A stretch of 64,000 bases of DNA from Polymorphospora lycopeni (GTDB lineage: Bacteria; Actinomycetota; Actinomycetes; Mycobacteriales; Micromonosporaceae), in assembly GCF_042237075.1 (NCBI RefSeq), contig NZ_JBCGDC010000014.1, positions 1 to 64,000 of the forward strand. The letters run 5' to 3'. Position 1 is the first letter of the stretch. Every line of letters begins with the position of its first letter. The translations under genes were made by a program, and so were the position numbers. The notes below the pieces were generated by a model that ran no database searches, had not been told where the DNA came from, and saw only the letters and a program-made list of their open reading frames with translations. This document shows, piece after piece, positions 8,334 to 16,448 of this stretch.

Positions 8334-9824
8334 ATGGCGAAGCGACGCACCACCCGGGCCGAGAACACCGGCGACATGGATGCCGCCAGCGGGACGGCCG
8401 ACGAGGTCGGCCTGCTGCGGCAGGCACTGGCGGCAGCCGGCGCCCCAGACGAGGTGCTACGGATGCTGGACACCGGTGGCCCGGATGAGATCTTCGCCCG
8501 CCTGGCCGAGGCCGACGTGCTGCCGGCTCCCGCCGATGCGCTACCCAATCTGATCGCTCAGTGGACGCCGCTGCTGGCACGTGGCGTCGACCCCTTGACC
8601 GCCGAGATATCCGGGCTGGAGTTCGTCGCCGCCTTCCGCTCCGCGGAACCCGACCCGGACCGGTTTGCCGAAATGCTGACCGCACTCGTCGAAGACACGG
8701 CCGCGTACGGCGGCGCCGCCGCGTTGGCGTTCCTGCGAGCGATGGCGGCGGTCGGGCCGGCAACGGTACGGCCCACAGCCGCTGAGGCCGCCGACCGGCT
8801 CGTCGCCAGCGGGTTGACCGACCGGCCGTGGGCGAAGGATCTCGGGACACCGAAGGTCGGAACCTGCTTCGGCTACAAGGACGACCTGGGGGCACAGGAG
8901 ACGGTCGCGGTCACGTTCCGCTACGGGCGACGCGAGCATGCCATCGCCGTACTGATCGACCATGACCTCGGCGGCGGGGTCAAGGACTGCTGGCCCACCG
9001 ACGAACCCGACCAGATCCGTGCCGCCTACCGCATCTCCGCAGCAGAAGAGGGACTCCGCTTCGCGGACTACCAGCCGGCCGAAGCTCGGGCGATCCTGCA
9101 CCAGGCGCTGGAGCAACCGCCCTGCCCGGTGGAACCCGATCAGATCGAGGACGTCGACATGTTCCTGGACCTGCTCCGTAGCCGGACCGCACTGCTGCCC
9201 GACACCGGCCCGGACAGGAACGTGTCAACACGGCAGCGCGTATCCCGAAAAGCGTCGTCGGCCGCAACGGTGCACCGGCTGAAGGTGTCGCTGCGCGGAG
9301 CCAGGCCACCGATCTGGCGACGGGTCGAGGTGCCCTCCGACACCAGCCTGCACGAGTTGCATCTGGTGATCCAGGCCGCTTTCGGCTGGGAGAACTACCA
9401 CATGTGGATGTTCGAGAACGGCGCCGGCCGGTACGGGATCCCGGATCGCGAACTCGACATCAGGTCCGCCGCAGTCAGGAAGCTGCACGATGTCGCACCC
9501 CGTAAGGGCAGCCGCCTGAACTACACCTACGACTTCGGCGACAACTGGGAACACAGCATCGTGGTGGAAGAGGTCCGCGCCGCAGAGGCGGATATCAGCT
9601 ATCCCCGCTGTGTCGCCGGCCGCCGGACCGCGCCGCCGGAGGACTGCGGCGGCGTCTGGGGCTACGAGGACCTCATCGAGATCCTGGCCGACCCGACCCA
9701 CGAGGAACACGCCGAACGCCTCGAATGGCTCGGGCTGTCCTCAACGGCTGACTTCGACCCCGCCCACTTCGACCTCGAGGGGATCAACCAGGAACTCGCG
9801 CAGGTCGCAGCCGGCTGGCGGTGA
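8334..9824 (+). CDS. Plasmid pRiA4b ORF-3 family protein with long N-terminal extension
   Basis: A 496-residue protein. The C-terminal part (about residues 305-495) is a pRiA4b ORF-3/IS1096 TnpR-like domain, with LKVSLRGARPPIWRRVEVPS, LHELHLVIQAAFGWENYHMW, LNYTYDFGDNWEHSIVVE and PRCVAGRRTAPPEDCGG. The N-terminal ~300 residues are an all-alpha region of unknown function that often accompanies this domain in actinobacteria. The biochemical role of the family is unknown. No transposase or terminal repeats lie nearby, so it is not evidence for an insertion sequence. The ATG at 8334 (MAKRRTTRAE) is preferred over upstream in-frame codons that lack a ribosome binding site. Confidence 0.75.
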   Translation: MAKRRTTRAENTGDMDAASGTADEVGLLRQALAAAGAPDEVLRMLDTGGPDEIFARLAEADVLPAPADALPNLIAQWTPLLARGVDPLTAEISGLEFVAAFRSAEPDPDRFAEMLTALVEDTAAYGGAAALAFLRAMAAVGPATVRPTAAEAADRLVASGLTDRPWAKDLGTPKVGTCFGYKDDLGAQETVAVTFRYGRREHAIAVLIDHDLGGGVKDCWPTDEPDQIRAAYRISAAEEGLRFADYQPAEARAILHQALEQPPCPVEPDQIEDVDMFLDLLRSRTALLPDTGPDRNVSTRQRVSRKASSAATVHRLKVSLRGARPPIWRRVEVPSDTSLHELHLVIQAAFGWENYHMWMFENGAGRYGIPDRELDIRSAAVRKLHDVAPRKGSRLNYTYDFGDNWEHSIVVEEVRAAEADISYPRCVAGRRTAPPEDCGGVWGYEDLIEILADPTHEEHAERLEWLGLSSTADFDPAHFDLEGINQELAQVAAGWR

Positions 9825-9906
9825 GTCGCTCCCCGACGCCTCAGCCTGGCGGAATCACCGACCCGCAACGCGACAGCCCGGCCCGGATTGCTGTCGCGGC
9901 GGAGCA

Positions 9907-10551
9907 CTACGAGCCGACCGCGGCCCGGTAGCGGGCGAGGTAGTCCCGTACCGGCGGCGACAGGGCGTCCCAGTCCCGTTCCTGGCTGACCACCTCGAAC
10001 CAGGCCAGGTTCTCCACCCAGAACCGGTAGACGAACCGTTCGAAGTCCGGCGCCACCTCCACCAGATCGCCGGCCGCGTCCACCTCGTCGACGCCGTCCT
10101 CGACCCAGGTGTCGTAGTTGATCCCGCCGGCCACCACCCGGTGTCCGCCGTCCGGTTCCAGGTACAGGTACCAGAACAGGCAGTCCTGCTGGTCGTTGAG
10201 GAACCGCAGGAGCCTCGCGCCGGCACCGACCGGGCTCGGCACCGGCGGCGCCGGTGGCTGCCACCAGCAAGCCGTGCACGACGGCACCGCGCCCGACAGC
10301 TCCGGCCGCCTCATGAACTCCACGAACGGATCCGGCAACCCCGTACCGAGAAACGCCCCGTCCGCCCGCACGTCGATCGGCCGCATGTACGCGACCCGCG
10401 GATCGCGGGCCCCGGCCAGCCAGGCGAACCGGCCGTCGAACAGCGGCTCCGGCAGCGGTGGCAGGCTGTCGGGCGGGAAGTAGTCGTACGTCCCGTCGTC
10501 GCGCCGGTACGGCCCGAGATCCGTACCGAACCATCCCGTCGTCAGCACCAT
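9907..10551 (-). CDS. Hypothetical protein, SMI1/KNR4-like composition
   Basis: A 214-residue soluble protein rich in aromatic residues (GWFGTDLGPYRRDDGTYDYFPP, CLFWYLYLEPDGG, RFVYRFWVENLAWFEV) with an acidic middle. The length, lack of membrane or signal segments and the alternating W/Y/E pattern recall SMI1/KNR4 (SUKH) immunity-type proteins, but no decisive motif is seen. Codon use matches real genes here. It is convergent with the pRiA4b-type gene. Confidence 0.55.
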   Translation of the reverse strand: MVLTTGWFGTDLGPYRRDDGTYDYFPPDSLPPLPEPLFDGRFAWLAGARDPRVAYMRPIDVRADGAFLGTGLPDPFVEFMRRPELSGAVPSCTACWWQPPAPPVPSPVGAGARLLRFLNDQQDCLFWYLYLEPDGGHRVVAGGINYDTWVEDGVDEVDAAGDLVEVAPDFERFVYRFWVENLAWFEVVSQERDWDALSPPVRDYLARYRAAVGS

Positions 10552-10630
10552 CGGACCACTGTAGACATCGTGTCGGTCACGTCGTGTCGAACCGGCGTGG
10601 CGACGCCCCGTCGACAGCGCCCGGAACGAC

Positions 10631-11203
10631 TCAGGCCGGCGGGATCACGGTCACGCCCGGCCACCGCTGTGCGGGCCGGTGCCGGGCGAGCCTGGCCAGC
10701 GAACGGTCCACTATGACCTGTCGCGGATTGTGTCGCCACACTCCGTCGAGGAGATCCGCCACCCCGTACGGGGCACACACCTCGATCCGGTCGTCGCGGT
10801 CGAGTCGCACCACGACGGCGGTGGCCGTCTCGGGCCAGGTGCCGATCGCGTCCGCGATCGACGTCAGCGGCTCGACCGGGTCGCCGCCGAACTTGGTGGC
10901 GTACCAGGTGTGGACCGCGGCCTGGTTGCGGGCCTCCCACGGGACGCCGGGCATCCGCTCACCCAGGCGGGCGGTCACCCGGTCGTCGTACTCACGGCTG
11001 AGGTCGCTTTCGTCGAAGAACGCGACGTCGACGTCGCGCACGTCGGCGGGGCGGAACCCGGACCCGTACCGTTCGCCCCAGACCAGGTCGCGCAGCGCCC
11101 CCGCGCCGACCCAGGCGTCCGGGATCCGTTCGTCGCGGACGACGGTGAGCACCCGCATCAGCCAGTCGTTCGACCGGATCAGTGTCTCCAGGGTGTCGGT
11201 CAT
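10631..11203 (-). CDS. Nucleotidyltransferase family protein (NTP_transf_6/DUF925 type)
   Basis: A 190-residue protein beginning MTDTLETLIRSNDWLMRVL. It has the minimal nucleotidyltransferase core WVGAGALRDLVWG followed by DVRDVDVAFFD, whose paired aspartates are the metal ligands of the polymerase-beta fold. Members are predicted to move a nucleotide onto a protein, RNA or small molecule; the target is unknown. The start at 11203 overlaps the stop of the PARG-like gene by 4 bases (ATGA), so the two products are made together. Confidence 0.8.
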   Translation of the reverse strand: MTDTLETLIRSNDWLMRVLTVVRDERIPDAWVGAGALRDLVWGERYGSGFRPADVRDVDVAFFDESDLSREYDDRVTARLGERMPGVPWEARNQAAVHTWYATKFGGDPVEPLTSIADAIGTWPETATAVVVRLDRDDRIEVCAPYGVADLLDGVWRHNPRQVIVDRSLARLARHRPAQRWPGVTVIPPA

Positions 11204-12000
11204 GTCCCGAGGTGCCTCCTGAACGTGGCGTAGACCGGGGTGCCCGGAAGGTTGTCGTGGATGGCGAAGACGACGTGGTCGAACCGGTCGACGGCCCGCA
11301 GCGCGGTGGCGAACGCGTCGGCGACCGTCGCCGGGTCGTTGCGGAACACCCCGCAGCCCCACGCGCCCAGCACGAGCGTCCGGTGCCCGTGGGCGGCGGC
11401 GACCTCGAGTACCCGGCGGGCGCGGGCGGCCAGCACCGTCGGCACGTCGCCGACGTGTCCGGGCTGGTTGCGCGCGATCGCGCCGAGGTTCGGTGCCGCC
11501 GCCGTCAGGAACGACGTCCGGTAGGGCTGGTCGAGCAGGTTGCCCTTGTCGTCGCGGAACACCGGCACGCCGGGGCTGTAAATGACCCGGTCGCTGTAGC
11601 GCAGGTCGCGCTGGTCGCGGTGGAAGGCGTAGAAGTCCGGCGCGGTGAGCAGGCACGGGTACAGCGCGGACGAGCGGGCGATGCTCTCCTCCTGTGCCTT
11701 CGCCCCGCCGAGGAAGCCGCCACCGGGGTTTTTCGCCGACGCGAACACCAGGCACGCCGCCGCGGGTCCGAGGCGGCGGGCGGCGGCCAGGGTCGACTCG
11801 TGCGTCACCTCGACCGAGCCTTCACCGGGCTTGCCGTCGGCGACAGGCAGGGCGGCGTCGGGCGGGTAGTGGCGGGTTCCGGCGACGGCGGCCCGTACGG
11901 CATCGGCGATGACGACCTCGCCGCCGGCGCTGTCGAGGTAGCGGCCGGCTTCGGCGATCTCGACCGTCTGTCGGGCAATCTCCCGTAGCCGGCTGCTCAC
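11200..12000 (-). CDS. TIGR02452 family poly(ADP-ribose) glycohydrolase-like protein
   Basis: A 266-residue microbial PARG-type macrodomain protein. The diagnostic loop GGGFLGGAKAQEE lies at 93-105, with the diglutamate at 104-105 that catalyses ADP-ribose release, and the C-terminal LVLGAWGCGVFRNDP segment completes the macrodomain. It should cleave ADP-ribose chains or related O-glycosidic ADP-ribose bonds in the cytoplasm. Translational coupling to a nucleotidyltransferase gene suggests a paired modification/demodification role, which is inference. Confidence 0.88.
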   Translation of the reverse strand: MSSRLREIARQTVEIAEAGRYLDSAGGEVVIADAVRAAVAGTRHYPPDAALPVADGKPGEGSVEVTHESTLAAARRLGPAAACLVFASAKNPGGGFLGGAKAQEESIARSSALYPCLLTAPDFYAFHRDQRDLRYSDRVIYSPGVPVFRDDKGNLLDQPYRTSFLTAAAPNLGAIARNQPGHVGDVPTVLAARARRVLEVAAAHGHRTLVLGAWGCGVFRNDPATVADAFATALRAVDRFDHVVFAIHDNLPGTPVYATFRRHLGT

Positions 12001-12095
12001 GAACGGACCTGAAGATCACAGCGTTGCACGAAGGGCAGGCTAGGCAGTCCGGGCGCCGACTGGCAACGCAATAGCCGACGACCGCGTGTCCGGTG

Positions 12096-12251
12096 CTATC
12101 TGCCGCGGCGGATGCTCCGTACGCCGAACGTGACCGCCCCGACGACGAACGCGACGCCGAGGATCTGCAGGCCCGGCGAGTCGTCGGCCTCCCCGTGCAC
12201 GATGCCGGCGACCCCGATCACGACGGCGACGACGGCAAGGAGCCGTTTCAT
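12096..12251 (-). CDS. Small membrane protein
   Basis: A 51-residue protein from the ATG at 12251 (MKRLLAVVAVVIGVAGIVHGE) with two hydrophobic segments split by a short acidic loop and a basic tail (VRSIRRGR). Its start overlaps the stop of the HTH gene by one base (TGATG), making it the last gene of the DUF2975/HTH operon. Two-helix proteins of this size often sit in these operons; no function is known. Confidence 0.65.
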   Translation of the reverse strand: MKRLLAVVAVVIGVAGIVHGEADDSPGLQILGVAFVVGAVTFGVRSIRRGR

Positions 12252-12457
12252 CACTCGTCGACCCACTCGAGCAGGTCGCCGGGCTGGCAGTCGAGCACCC
12301 GGCACATCGCCTCCAGGGTGCTGAACCGGACGGCCTTGGCCCGCCCGTTCTTCAGCACGGCCACGTTCGCCGGGGTGAGCCCCACCCGCTCGGCGAACTC
12401 GCCGACGCTCATCTTGCGCTTGGCCAACTCGACGTCGATGCGGACGACGATGGGCAT
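12251..12457 (-). CDS. Short helix-turn-helix regulator (YozG type)
   Basis: A 68-residue Cro-like HTH protein (MPIVVRIDVELAKRKMSV, then GEFAERVGLTPANVAVLKNG) of the YozG/XRE group that typically pairs with a DUF2975 membrane protein. It would bind DNA as a dimer, and a 9-bp inverted repeat over the operon promoter (12961-12990) is the likely site. It overlaps the upstream gene stop at 12457-12459 and the downstream start at 12251. Confidence 0.85.
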   Translation of the reverse strand: MPIVVRIDVELAKRKMSVGEFAERVGLTPANVAVLKNGRAKAVRFSTLEAMCRVLDCQPGDLLEWVDE

Positions 12458-12936
12458 CAGATCACCGCTTCCATGTCGGTCCGCAGGGTGGTCGCCTGGC
12501 GCAGCAGCGCACGCATCACGATCATCAGCAGCCCCACGACGGCGACCCCTACCGACGTCAGGAACAGCAGCATCGGCAGCCCCGGGTCGTCCCCGGTGAA
12601 TCCGACGTAGAGGAGAAGTCCCACGAGCACCACCCACGCGGCGACGATGGCCCACACGATCGTGTCGACCCACACCAGGGACGCCTCGGTGAAGATGCGG
12701 TCGTTCTTGACCAGGCTGAGCAACTTCCAGGTGGCCACGATCACCACCTGGACGCACAGCACCAGGAAGACCGCGATGGCGGTCATCGGCCACCGCAGGT
12801 AGGCGTCCTCGGGGGCCTCCTGCGCCATGTGCCTGAACTGTCCGGGCAGCGAGAGGGTCTGGAAGACGACCAGGATCCCGAACAACAACACGAGGAAGAC
12901 TCTGAGTGGGGCTACGGCCCGATGCTCCGCCAACAT
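12457..12936 (-). CDS. DUF2975 membrane protein
   Basis: A 159-residue protein with four predicted transmembrane helices (VFLVLLFGILVVF, AIAVFLVLCVQVVIVATW, WAIVAAWVVLVGLLLYV, VGVAVVGLLMIVMR) and the KNDRIFTEAS segment seen after helix 2 in DUF2975 proteins. The family almost always sits next to a short HTH regulator, as here, and may transmit a membrane signal to it. The promoter reads TTGACT-17-GATAGT and its -10 ends only 6 bases before the ATG, so translation is probably leaderless. Confidence 0.85.
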   Translation of the reverse strand: MLAEHRAVAPLRVFLVLLFGILVVFQTLSLPGQFRHMAQEAPEDAYLRWPMTAIAVFLVLCVQVVIVATWKLLSLVKNDRIFTEASLVWVDTIVWAIVAAWVVLVGLLLYVGFTGDDPGLPMLLFLTSVGVAVVGLLMIVMRALLRQATTLRTDMEAVI

Positions 12937-12942
12937 GCATCG

Positions 12943-12990
12943 ACTATCACTCGCTACCTATCGAAAGTCAATCGATTCGGCGACTTTCGA
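12943..12990 (-). promoter_or_regulatory. Promoter and inverted-repeat operator of DUF2975/HTH operon
   Basis: Read on the minus strand: -35 TTGACT (12966-12971), 17-bp spacer, -10 GATAGT (12943-12948), then CGATGC and the ATG. A perfect 9-bp inverted repeat, TCGAAAGTC at 12961-12969 and GACTTTCGA at 12982-12990, covers the -35 box. This is a good place for the operon's own HTH protein to repress. Function is inferred from position. Confidence 0.65.
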
Positions 12991-13340
12991 CGGTATGCGG
13001 ACCTGATGACGGCGCGGCGGACGAAGCACGGTCACGAACCACGGTGTGGCAGTCGCCGGCCAGCCGGACGGGTAGAGGGCATGACGGTGAACGAGAATCC
13101 CCGGTGAGCGCGGATCGACGGCCGCCGCCGTACGGCTGGATCTGGTCCGGGCCTGGCGGACGCTGAGCGCCGGTGACCGCGAGGTGCTGGCGCTGGTCGC
13201 CTTCGACGGCCTGCCGCCCCTCGGCGTCATCCCGGTGTCATCTGATCGACCGATGCCGGGGCCCGGGGTGGGCGCCGTACCGTTGCAGCCACGTGTCGGC
13301 CGGGCAGGTCCCCCGTCTTGTCCGGCCCACACACTCCGGG
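12991..13340. other. Gene-poor stretch containing a sigma-factor remnant
   Basis: No intact gene. Between the divergent promoter of the DUF2975 operon and the Rho-N-like gene there is only a decayed coding fragment (13127-13240) resembling sigma-factor region 4. The remaining sequence shows no ribosome binding site or sustained codon bias. Confidence 0.5.
13127..13240 (+). pseudogene. Fragment of an ECF sigma factor (region 4)
   Basis: The plus-strand frame here reads AVRLDLVRAWRTLSAGDREV followed by LALVAFDGLP. This closely follows the start of sigma region 4.2 in ECF factors, where the A-L-x-x-L-x-x-x-x-R-E-V-L-x-L motif introduces the -35 recognition helix. The reading continues with no HTH and no domain upstream, so this is a relic and not a working gene. 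The border with surrounding non-coding DNA is not clear. Confidence 0.45.
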
Positions 13341-13664
13341 CTACTTCGACAGGGCCTTTTCGAGTTGGGCCTTGGTCATCGTGGAGCGGCCCTTGATGTT
13401 GCGCTGTCTGGCCTCATTGTAGAGCTGTTCCTTGGTGCGTCCCTTGGCGCCACTGTGCGACCGCAGCCCGCCCCGGCGTCCGGACGAGATGTCCTTGACC
13501 GAGGACCGGCTCGCGGTCCTGGATTCGCCGGCGCGGGCGCGTTCCTTGTTCACCGTACGGGCGGCGATCTCCTCGGCGCGTGACTCGGAGACGCCCCGCC
13601 GCTTCGCGCTGGCCTTGATGTGCTTGTACTGACGTTCCCTCTTCGGGCTGGATCCCGCGGGCAT
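13341..13664 (-). CDS. Small basic protein with Rho N-terminal/SAP-like C-terminus
   Basis: A 107-residue, strongly basic protein starting MPAGSSPKRERQYKHIK at 13664, just after a strong GGAGGGGAG ribosome binding site. The N-terminal half (YKHIKASAKRRGVSESRAEE) is the conserved part of actinobacterial proteins often labelled plasmid stabilisation. The last ~40 residues (TKEQLYNEARQRNIKGRS, then MTKAQLEKALSK) form a Rho-N/LEM-like helix-extended-loop-helix that binds nucleic acid in related proteins. Probably a DNA- or RNA-binding accessory protein; its exact role is unknown. Confidence 0.75.
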   Translation of the reverse strand: MPAGSSPKRERQYKHIKASAKRRGVSESRAEEIAARTVNKERARAGESRTASRSSVKDISSGRRGGLRSHSGAKGRTKEQLYNEARQRNIKGRSTMTKAQLEKALSK

Positions 13665-13799
13665 GACCGGCTCCCCTCCGTCAGGGCTTGTCACAGCGAG
13701 GCTGTCCACCCATCGGTTCGGCAGCCCCATATCGGCCTACATCAGGACAGATGCCCAGCACGGTCGACCGGCAAACGCTGCCGCCCGACCGGACCGGTG

Positions 13800-14588
13800 T
13801 CAGCGGGACGTGTCCCGGTTGTAGAGCCGCTTGGCCCAGACGTAGCTGACCACGGTGATCACGATGGTCCAGGCGAGCGCGATCCAGCCGTCGTTGCCGA
13901 TTCCGGTGCCCATCAGCAGGCCGCGCAGCGTCTCCATGATCGGGGTGAAGGGCTGGTGGTCGGCGAACCAGCGCACCCCCGCCGGCATCGACTCGGTCGG
14001 GACGAAGCCGCTGCCGAGGAACGGCAGCAGGATCAGCGGCATCGGCAGGTTACTGGCCGTCTCGACGCTCTTGCTGACCAGGCCGCAGGCGACCGACAGC
14101 CAGGTGACGGCGAAGGTGACGGCGACGAGCAGCCCGATCGCGGCGAGCCACTCGACCGGGTTCGCGGTGGGCCGGAAGCCGACCAGCAGGGCGACCCCGG
14201 TGACGGCCGCCAGGCCGAGCATCGTCTGGATCATGCTGCCGAGGACGTGGCCGGCCAGCACCGACGGCCGGAAGATCGACAGGGTACGGAACCGGTCGAT
14301 GATGCCCTCGGTCATGTCCATCGCGACCGAGATCGCCGTTCCCTGCGCGGTGCCGGCGATCGCTATCAGCAGGATGCCGGGGGGGATGGAGTTGGCGTCT
14401 TCGGCCCGGCCGCCGGCCCCGCCCAGCCCGGCCCCCATCGTGCCGCCGAAGACGTAGACGAACAGCAGCAGGAGGATTACCGGGATGCCGACCAGCATCA
14501 GGGTCAACCCCGGATACCGCTGCATCCGCCGCAGGTTGCGCCGCAGCATGGTGGTCGAGTCGCGTACGGCGTAGGTGAGGGTGCTCAT
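13800..14588 (-). CDS. ABC-2 type transporter permease (DrrB-like)
   Basis: A 262-residue integral membrane protein starting MSTLTYAVRDSTTMLRRNLR, with about six helices (LTLMLVGIPVILLLLFVYVFG first) and the ABC-2 signature region around GTAQGTAISVAMDMTEGIIDR. It is the membrane half of a daunorubicin-resistance-type exporter with the ATPase encoded just upstream. Start and upstream stop overlap by 4 bases (ATGA). Such pairs export hydrophobic drugs, lipids or peptides; the cargo here is unknown. It is the last gene of the RHH-DUF4097-ATPase-permease operon. Confidence 0.9.
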   Translation of the reverse strand: MSTLTYAVRDSTTMLRRNLRRMQRYPGLTLMLVGIPVILLLLFVYVFGGTMGAGLGGAGGRAEDANSIPPGILLIAIAGTAQGTAISVAMDMTEGIIDRFRTLSIFRPSVLAGHVLGSMIQTMLGLAAVTGVALLVGFRPTANPVEWLAAIGLLVAVTFAVTWLSVACGLVSKSVETASNLPMPLILLPFLGSGFVPTESMPAGVRWFADHQPFTPIMETLRGLLMGTGIGNDGWIALAWTIVITVVSYVWAKRLYNRDTSR

Positions 14589-15526
14589 CGCACGGATTCC
14601 CTTTCGGGGCGGCCGGTGAGGGCGAGGAAGACGTCGTCGAGGTCGGGGGTGCGCACGTCGAGGCCGTCGACCTCGATCGAGGCGCGGTCGAGCCGGTCGA
14701 GCAGGGCACGCAGTGAGGAAACCCCGCCGTCGCCGGGCACCCGCAGGGTCAGGGTCTCGTCGTCGCGGGTCGCGCCGGGGAAGGTGCGGGCGGCGGACTC
14801 CAGCCCGGACAGGTCGGCGAACCGTAGGCTGACGTGGCCGCCGGGGACGAGGCGCTTGAGTTCGTCGGGGGTGCCTTCGGCGATCAGCCGGCCGTGGTCG
14901 AGCAGCGCGATCCGGTCGGCGAGTTCGTCGGCCTCGGCGAGGTACTGGGTGGTGAGGAAGAGCGTCACCCCGGACCGGACGAGACCGCGGATGATCTCCC
15001 ACATGGTGCGCCGGCTGCGCGGGTCGAGGCCGGTGGTCGGCTCGTCGAGGAAGATGATGCTCGGCTCACCGACCAGGGTCATCGCCAGGTCGAGGCGGCG
15101 CCGCATCCCGCCGGAGTACGTGGCCACCGGCTTGCCGGCCGCGTCGACGAGATCGAAGCGGTCGAGCAGTTCGGCGGTCCGGCGCCGGGCGGTGGCCCGG
15201 TCCAGGTGCCGCAGGTCCGCCATGAGGCGCAGGTTCTCCTCGCCGGTGAGCAGGTTGTCGACGGCGGAGAACTGCCCGGTGACGCCGATCGCGTCACGTA
15301 CGGCGTCGGGTTCGCGGGCCAGGTCCCGACCGGCGATCCGGATTTCGCCGGCGTCGGCGCGGACCAGGGTGGACAGGATCTTCACGGTGGTGGTCTTGCC
15401 TGCGCCGTTCGGCCCGAGCAGCGCGAAGACGGTGCCGGCCGGCACGGTCAGGTCCACGCCGTCGAGCACCACCTTGCCGCCGTACGCCTTGCGCAGGCCG
15501 GTGGCCGTGATCGCGGGAATGGGCAT
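14585..15526 (-). CDS. ABC transporter ATP-binding protein (DrrA-like)
   Basis: A 313-residue ATPase. It has Walker A GPNGAGKTT (about 38-46), signature TYSGGMRRRLDLAMTLVG, Walker B IIFLDEPTTGLD and the H-loop-position glutamine of this group (LTTQYLAEADEL). A C-terminal ~90-residue extension is typical of DrrA-type exporter ATPases. It should dimerise on the DrrB-like permease encoded downstream and power export. The start at 15526 follows an AAGGAG-type ribosome binding site and lies 11 bp after the DUF4097 gene. Confidence 0.92.
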   Translation of the reverse strand: MPIPAITATGLRKAYGGKVVLDGVDLTVPAGTVFALLGPNGAGKTTTVKILSTLVRADAGEIRIAGRDLAREPDAVRDAIGVTGQFSAVDNLLTGEENLRLMADLRHLDRATARRRTAELLDRFDLVDAAGKPVATYSGGMRRRLDLAMTLVGEPSIIFLDEPTTGLDPRSRRTMWEIIRGLVRSGVTLFLTTQYLAEADELADRIALLDHGRLIAEGTPDELKRLVPGGHVSLRFADLSGLESAARTFPGATRDDETLTLRVPGDGGVSSLRALLDRLDRASIEVDGLDVRTPDLDDVFLALTGRPERESVR

Positions 15527-15537
15527 CGCCTTCTCCT

Positions 15538-16395
15538 TCAGGTCTTCGAGGTCACGCTGCGGCGGACGGTGATGTCGCCGACGGAGGTGCTCGCCCGCAC
15601 CCGGACGGTGTCGTCGGTGGTGTCCGGCGCGGGCGACGACGCCAGTTCGTTGTGGACGCGTCCGTAGGTGGTGTCGAGGTCGAGCCAGGCGGCGGTGCCG
15701 GCGCGGATGCCGATGCCGACGGCCCCGGCCGCCGTCTCCAGCACCACCGTGCCGCGGATCACCTCGCCGACGTGTATGCCGCCGTTCGCGGTCCTCGCGG
15801 TGACGTCGGCGTGCGCCCGGTCGACGGTGATCGACCCGTTGGCCGCCCTGAGTCGCAGGTCGCCACCGGCCTCGCCGATCCAGCTGTCGCCGTTGGAGTT
15901 CTTGACCGTCGCCAGCCCGTCGATGCGGCGGATCCGCACCGACCCGTTGCCGGCGGTGACCTCGCCGCCTTCGACGTGGTCGGCGATGACGGCGCCGCTG
16001 CCGCTGTTGAGGCGTACCGGGCCGGCCCGGTCGAGCTGGATGTCGCCGTATCCGTTCTTGAAGCGGCACTCGCCGAGGCGGCCTTCGAGCCGCACCTCGC
16101 CCATGCCGGTCTCGCCGTCGAGGTGGGAGCCCTCGGGCAGTTCGATCGTGAGGTCGACCGCGCCGCTACGGGTGAACAGCGTCCCGAGCCGGGGGCCGCG
16201 GACCAGCAGCTTCCCGTCGGCGTACTCGACGCGGGTCTGTTCGGCGACCTTCCGGTCGGCCTTGCTCGACGGGTCGACGGGGCGTACGTCGACGGTCGTG
16301 TCGGTGCGAGGGCCGGCGACGAGTCGCACGTTGCCGACGACGAAGCCGAGGTTCACGGTGACGGAGATCGGTTGCGGTGTGTCGAAGGTCGGCAT
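15538..16395 (-). CDS. DUF4097 family beta-strand repeat protein
   Basis: A 285-residue protein built of repeating short beta strands with G/D/N turns (GMGEVRLEGRLGECRFKNGY, GNGSVRIRRIDGLATVKNSN, TANGGIHVGEVIRGT), the right-handed beta-helix pattern of DUF4097 adhesin-like proteins. No signal peptide or membrane segment is seen, so it is probably cytoplasmic and not a true adhesin. Proteins like this recur directly upstream of DrrAB exporters in actinobacteria. It sits between the RHH regulator and the ATPase in one leftward operon; its role is unknown. Confidence 0.85.
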   Translation of the reverse strand: MPTFDTPQPISVTVNLGFVVGNVRLVAGPRTDTTVDVRPVDPSSKADRKVAEQTRVEYADGKLLVRGPRLGTLFTRSGAVDLTIELPEGSHLDGETGMGEVRLEGRLGECRFKNGYGDIQLDRAGPVRLNSGSGAVIADHVEGGEVTAGNGSVRIRRIDGLATVKNSNGDSWIGEAGGDLRLRAANGSITVDRAHADVTARTANGGIHVGEVIRGTVVLETAAGAVGIGIRAGTAAWLDLDTTYGRVHNELASSPAPDTTDDTVRVRASTSVGDITVRRSVTSKT

Positions 16396-16448
16396 GGTTG
16401 GTCCCCTACCTGGTGGGTGGACTGGTCCGAACGGAAAGGGCCGGCGGG

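Noticed and set aside
8334..9824. IS1096/TnpR-like domain as evidence of an insertion sequence
   Set aside because: No transposase, terminal inverted repeats or target duplication nearby. The pRiA4b ORF-3 domain is widespread in ordinary chromosomal genes.
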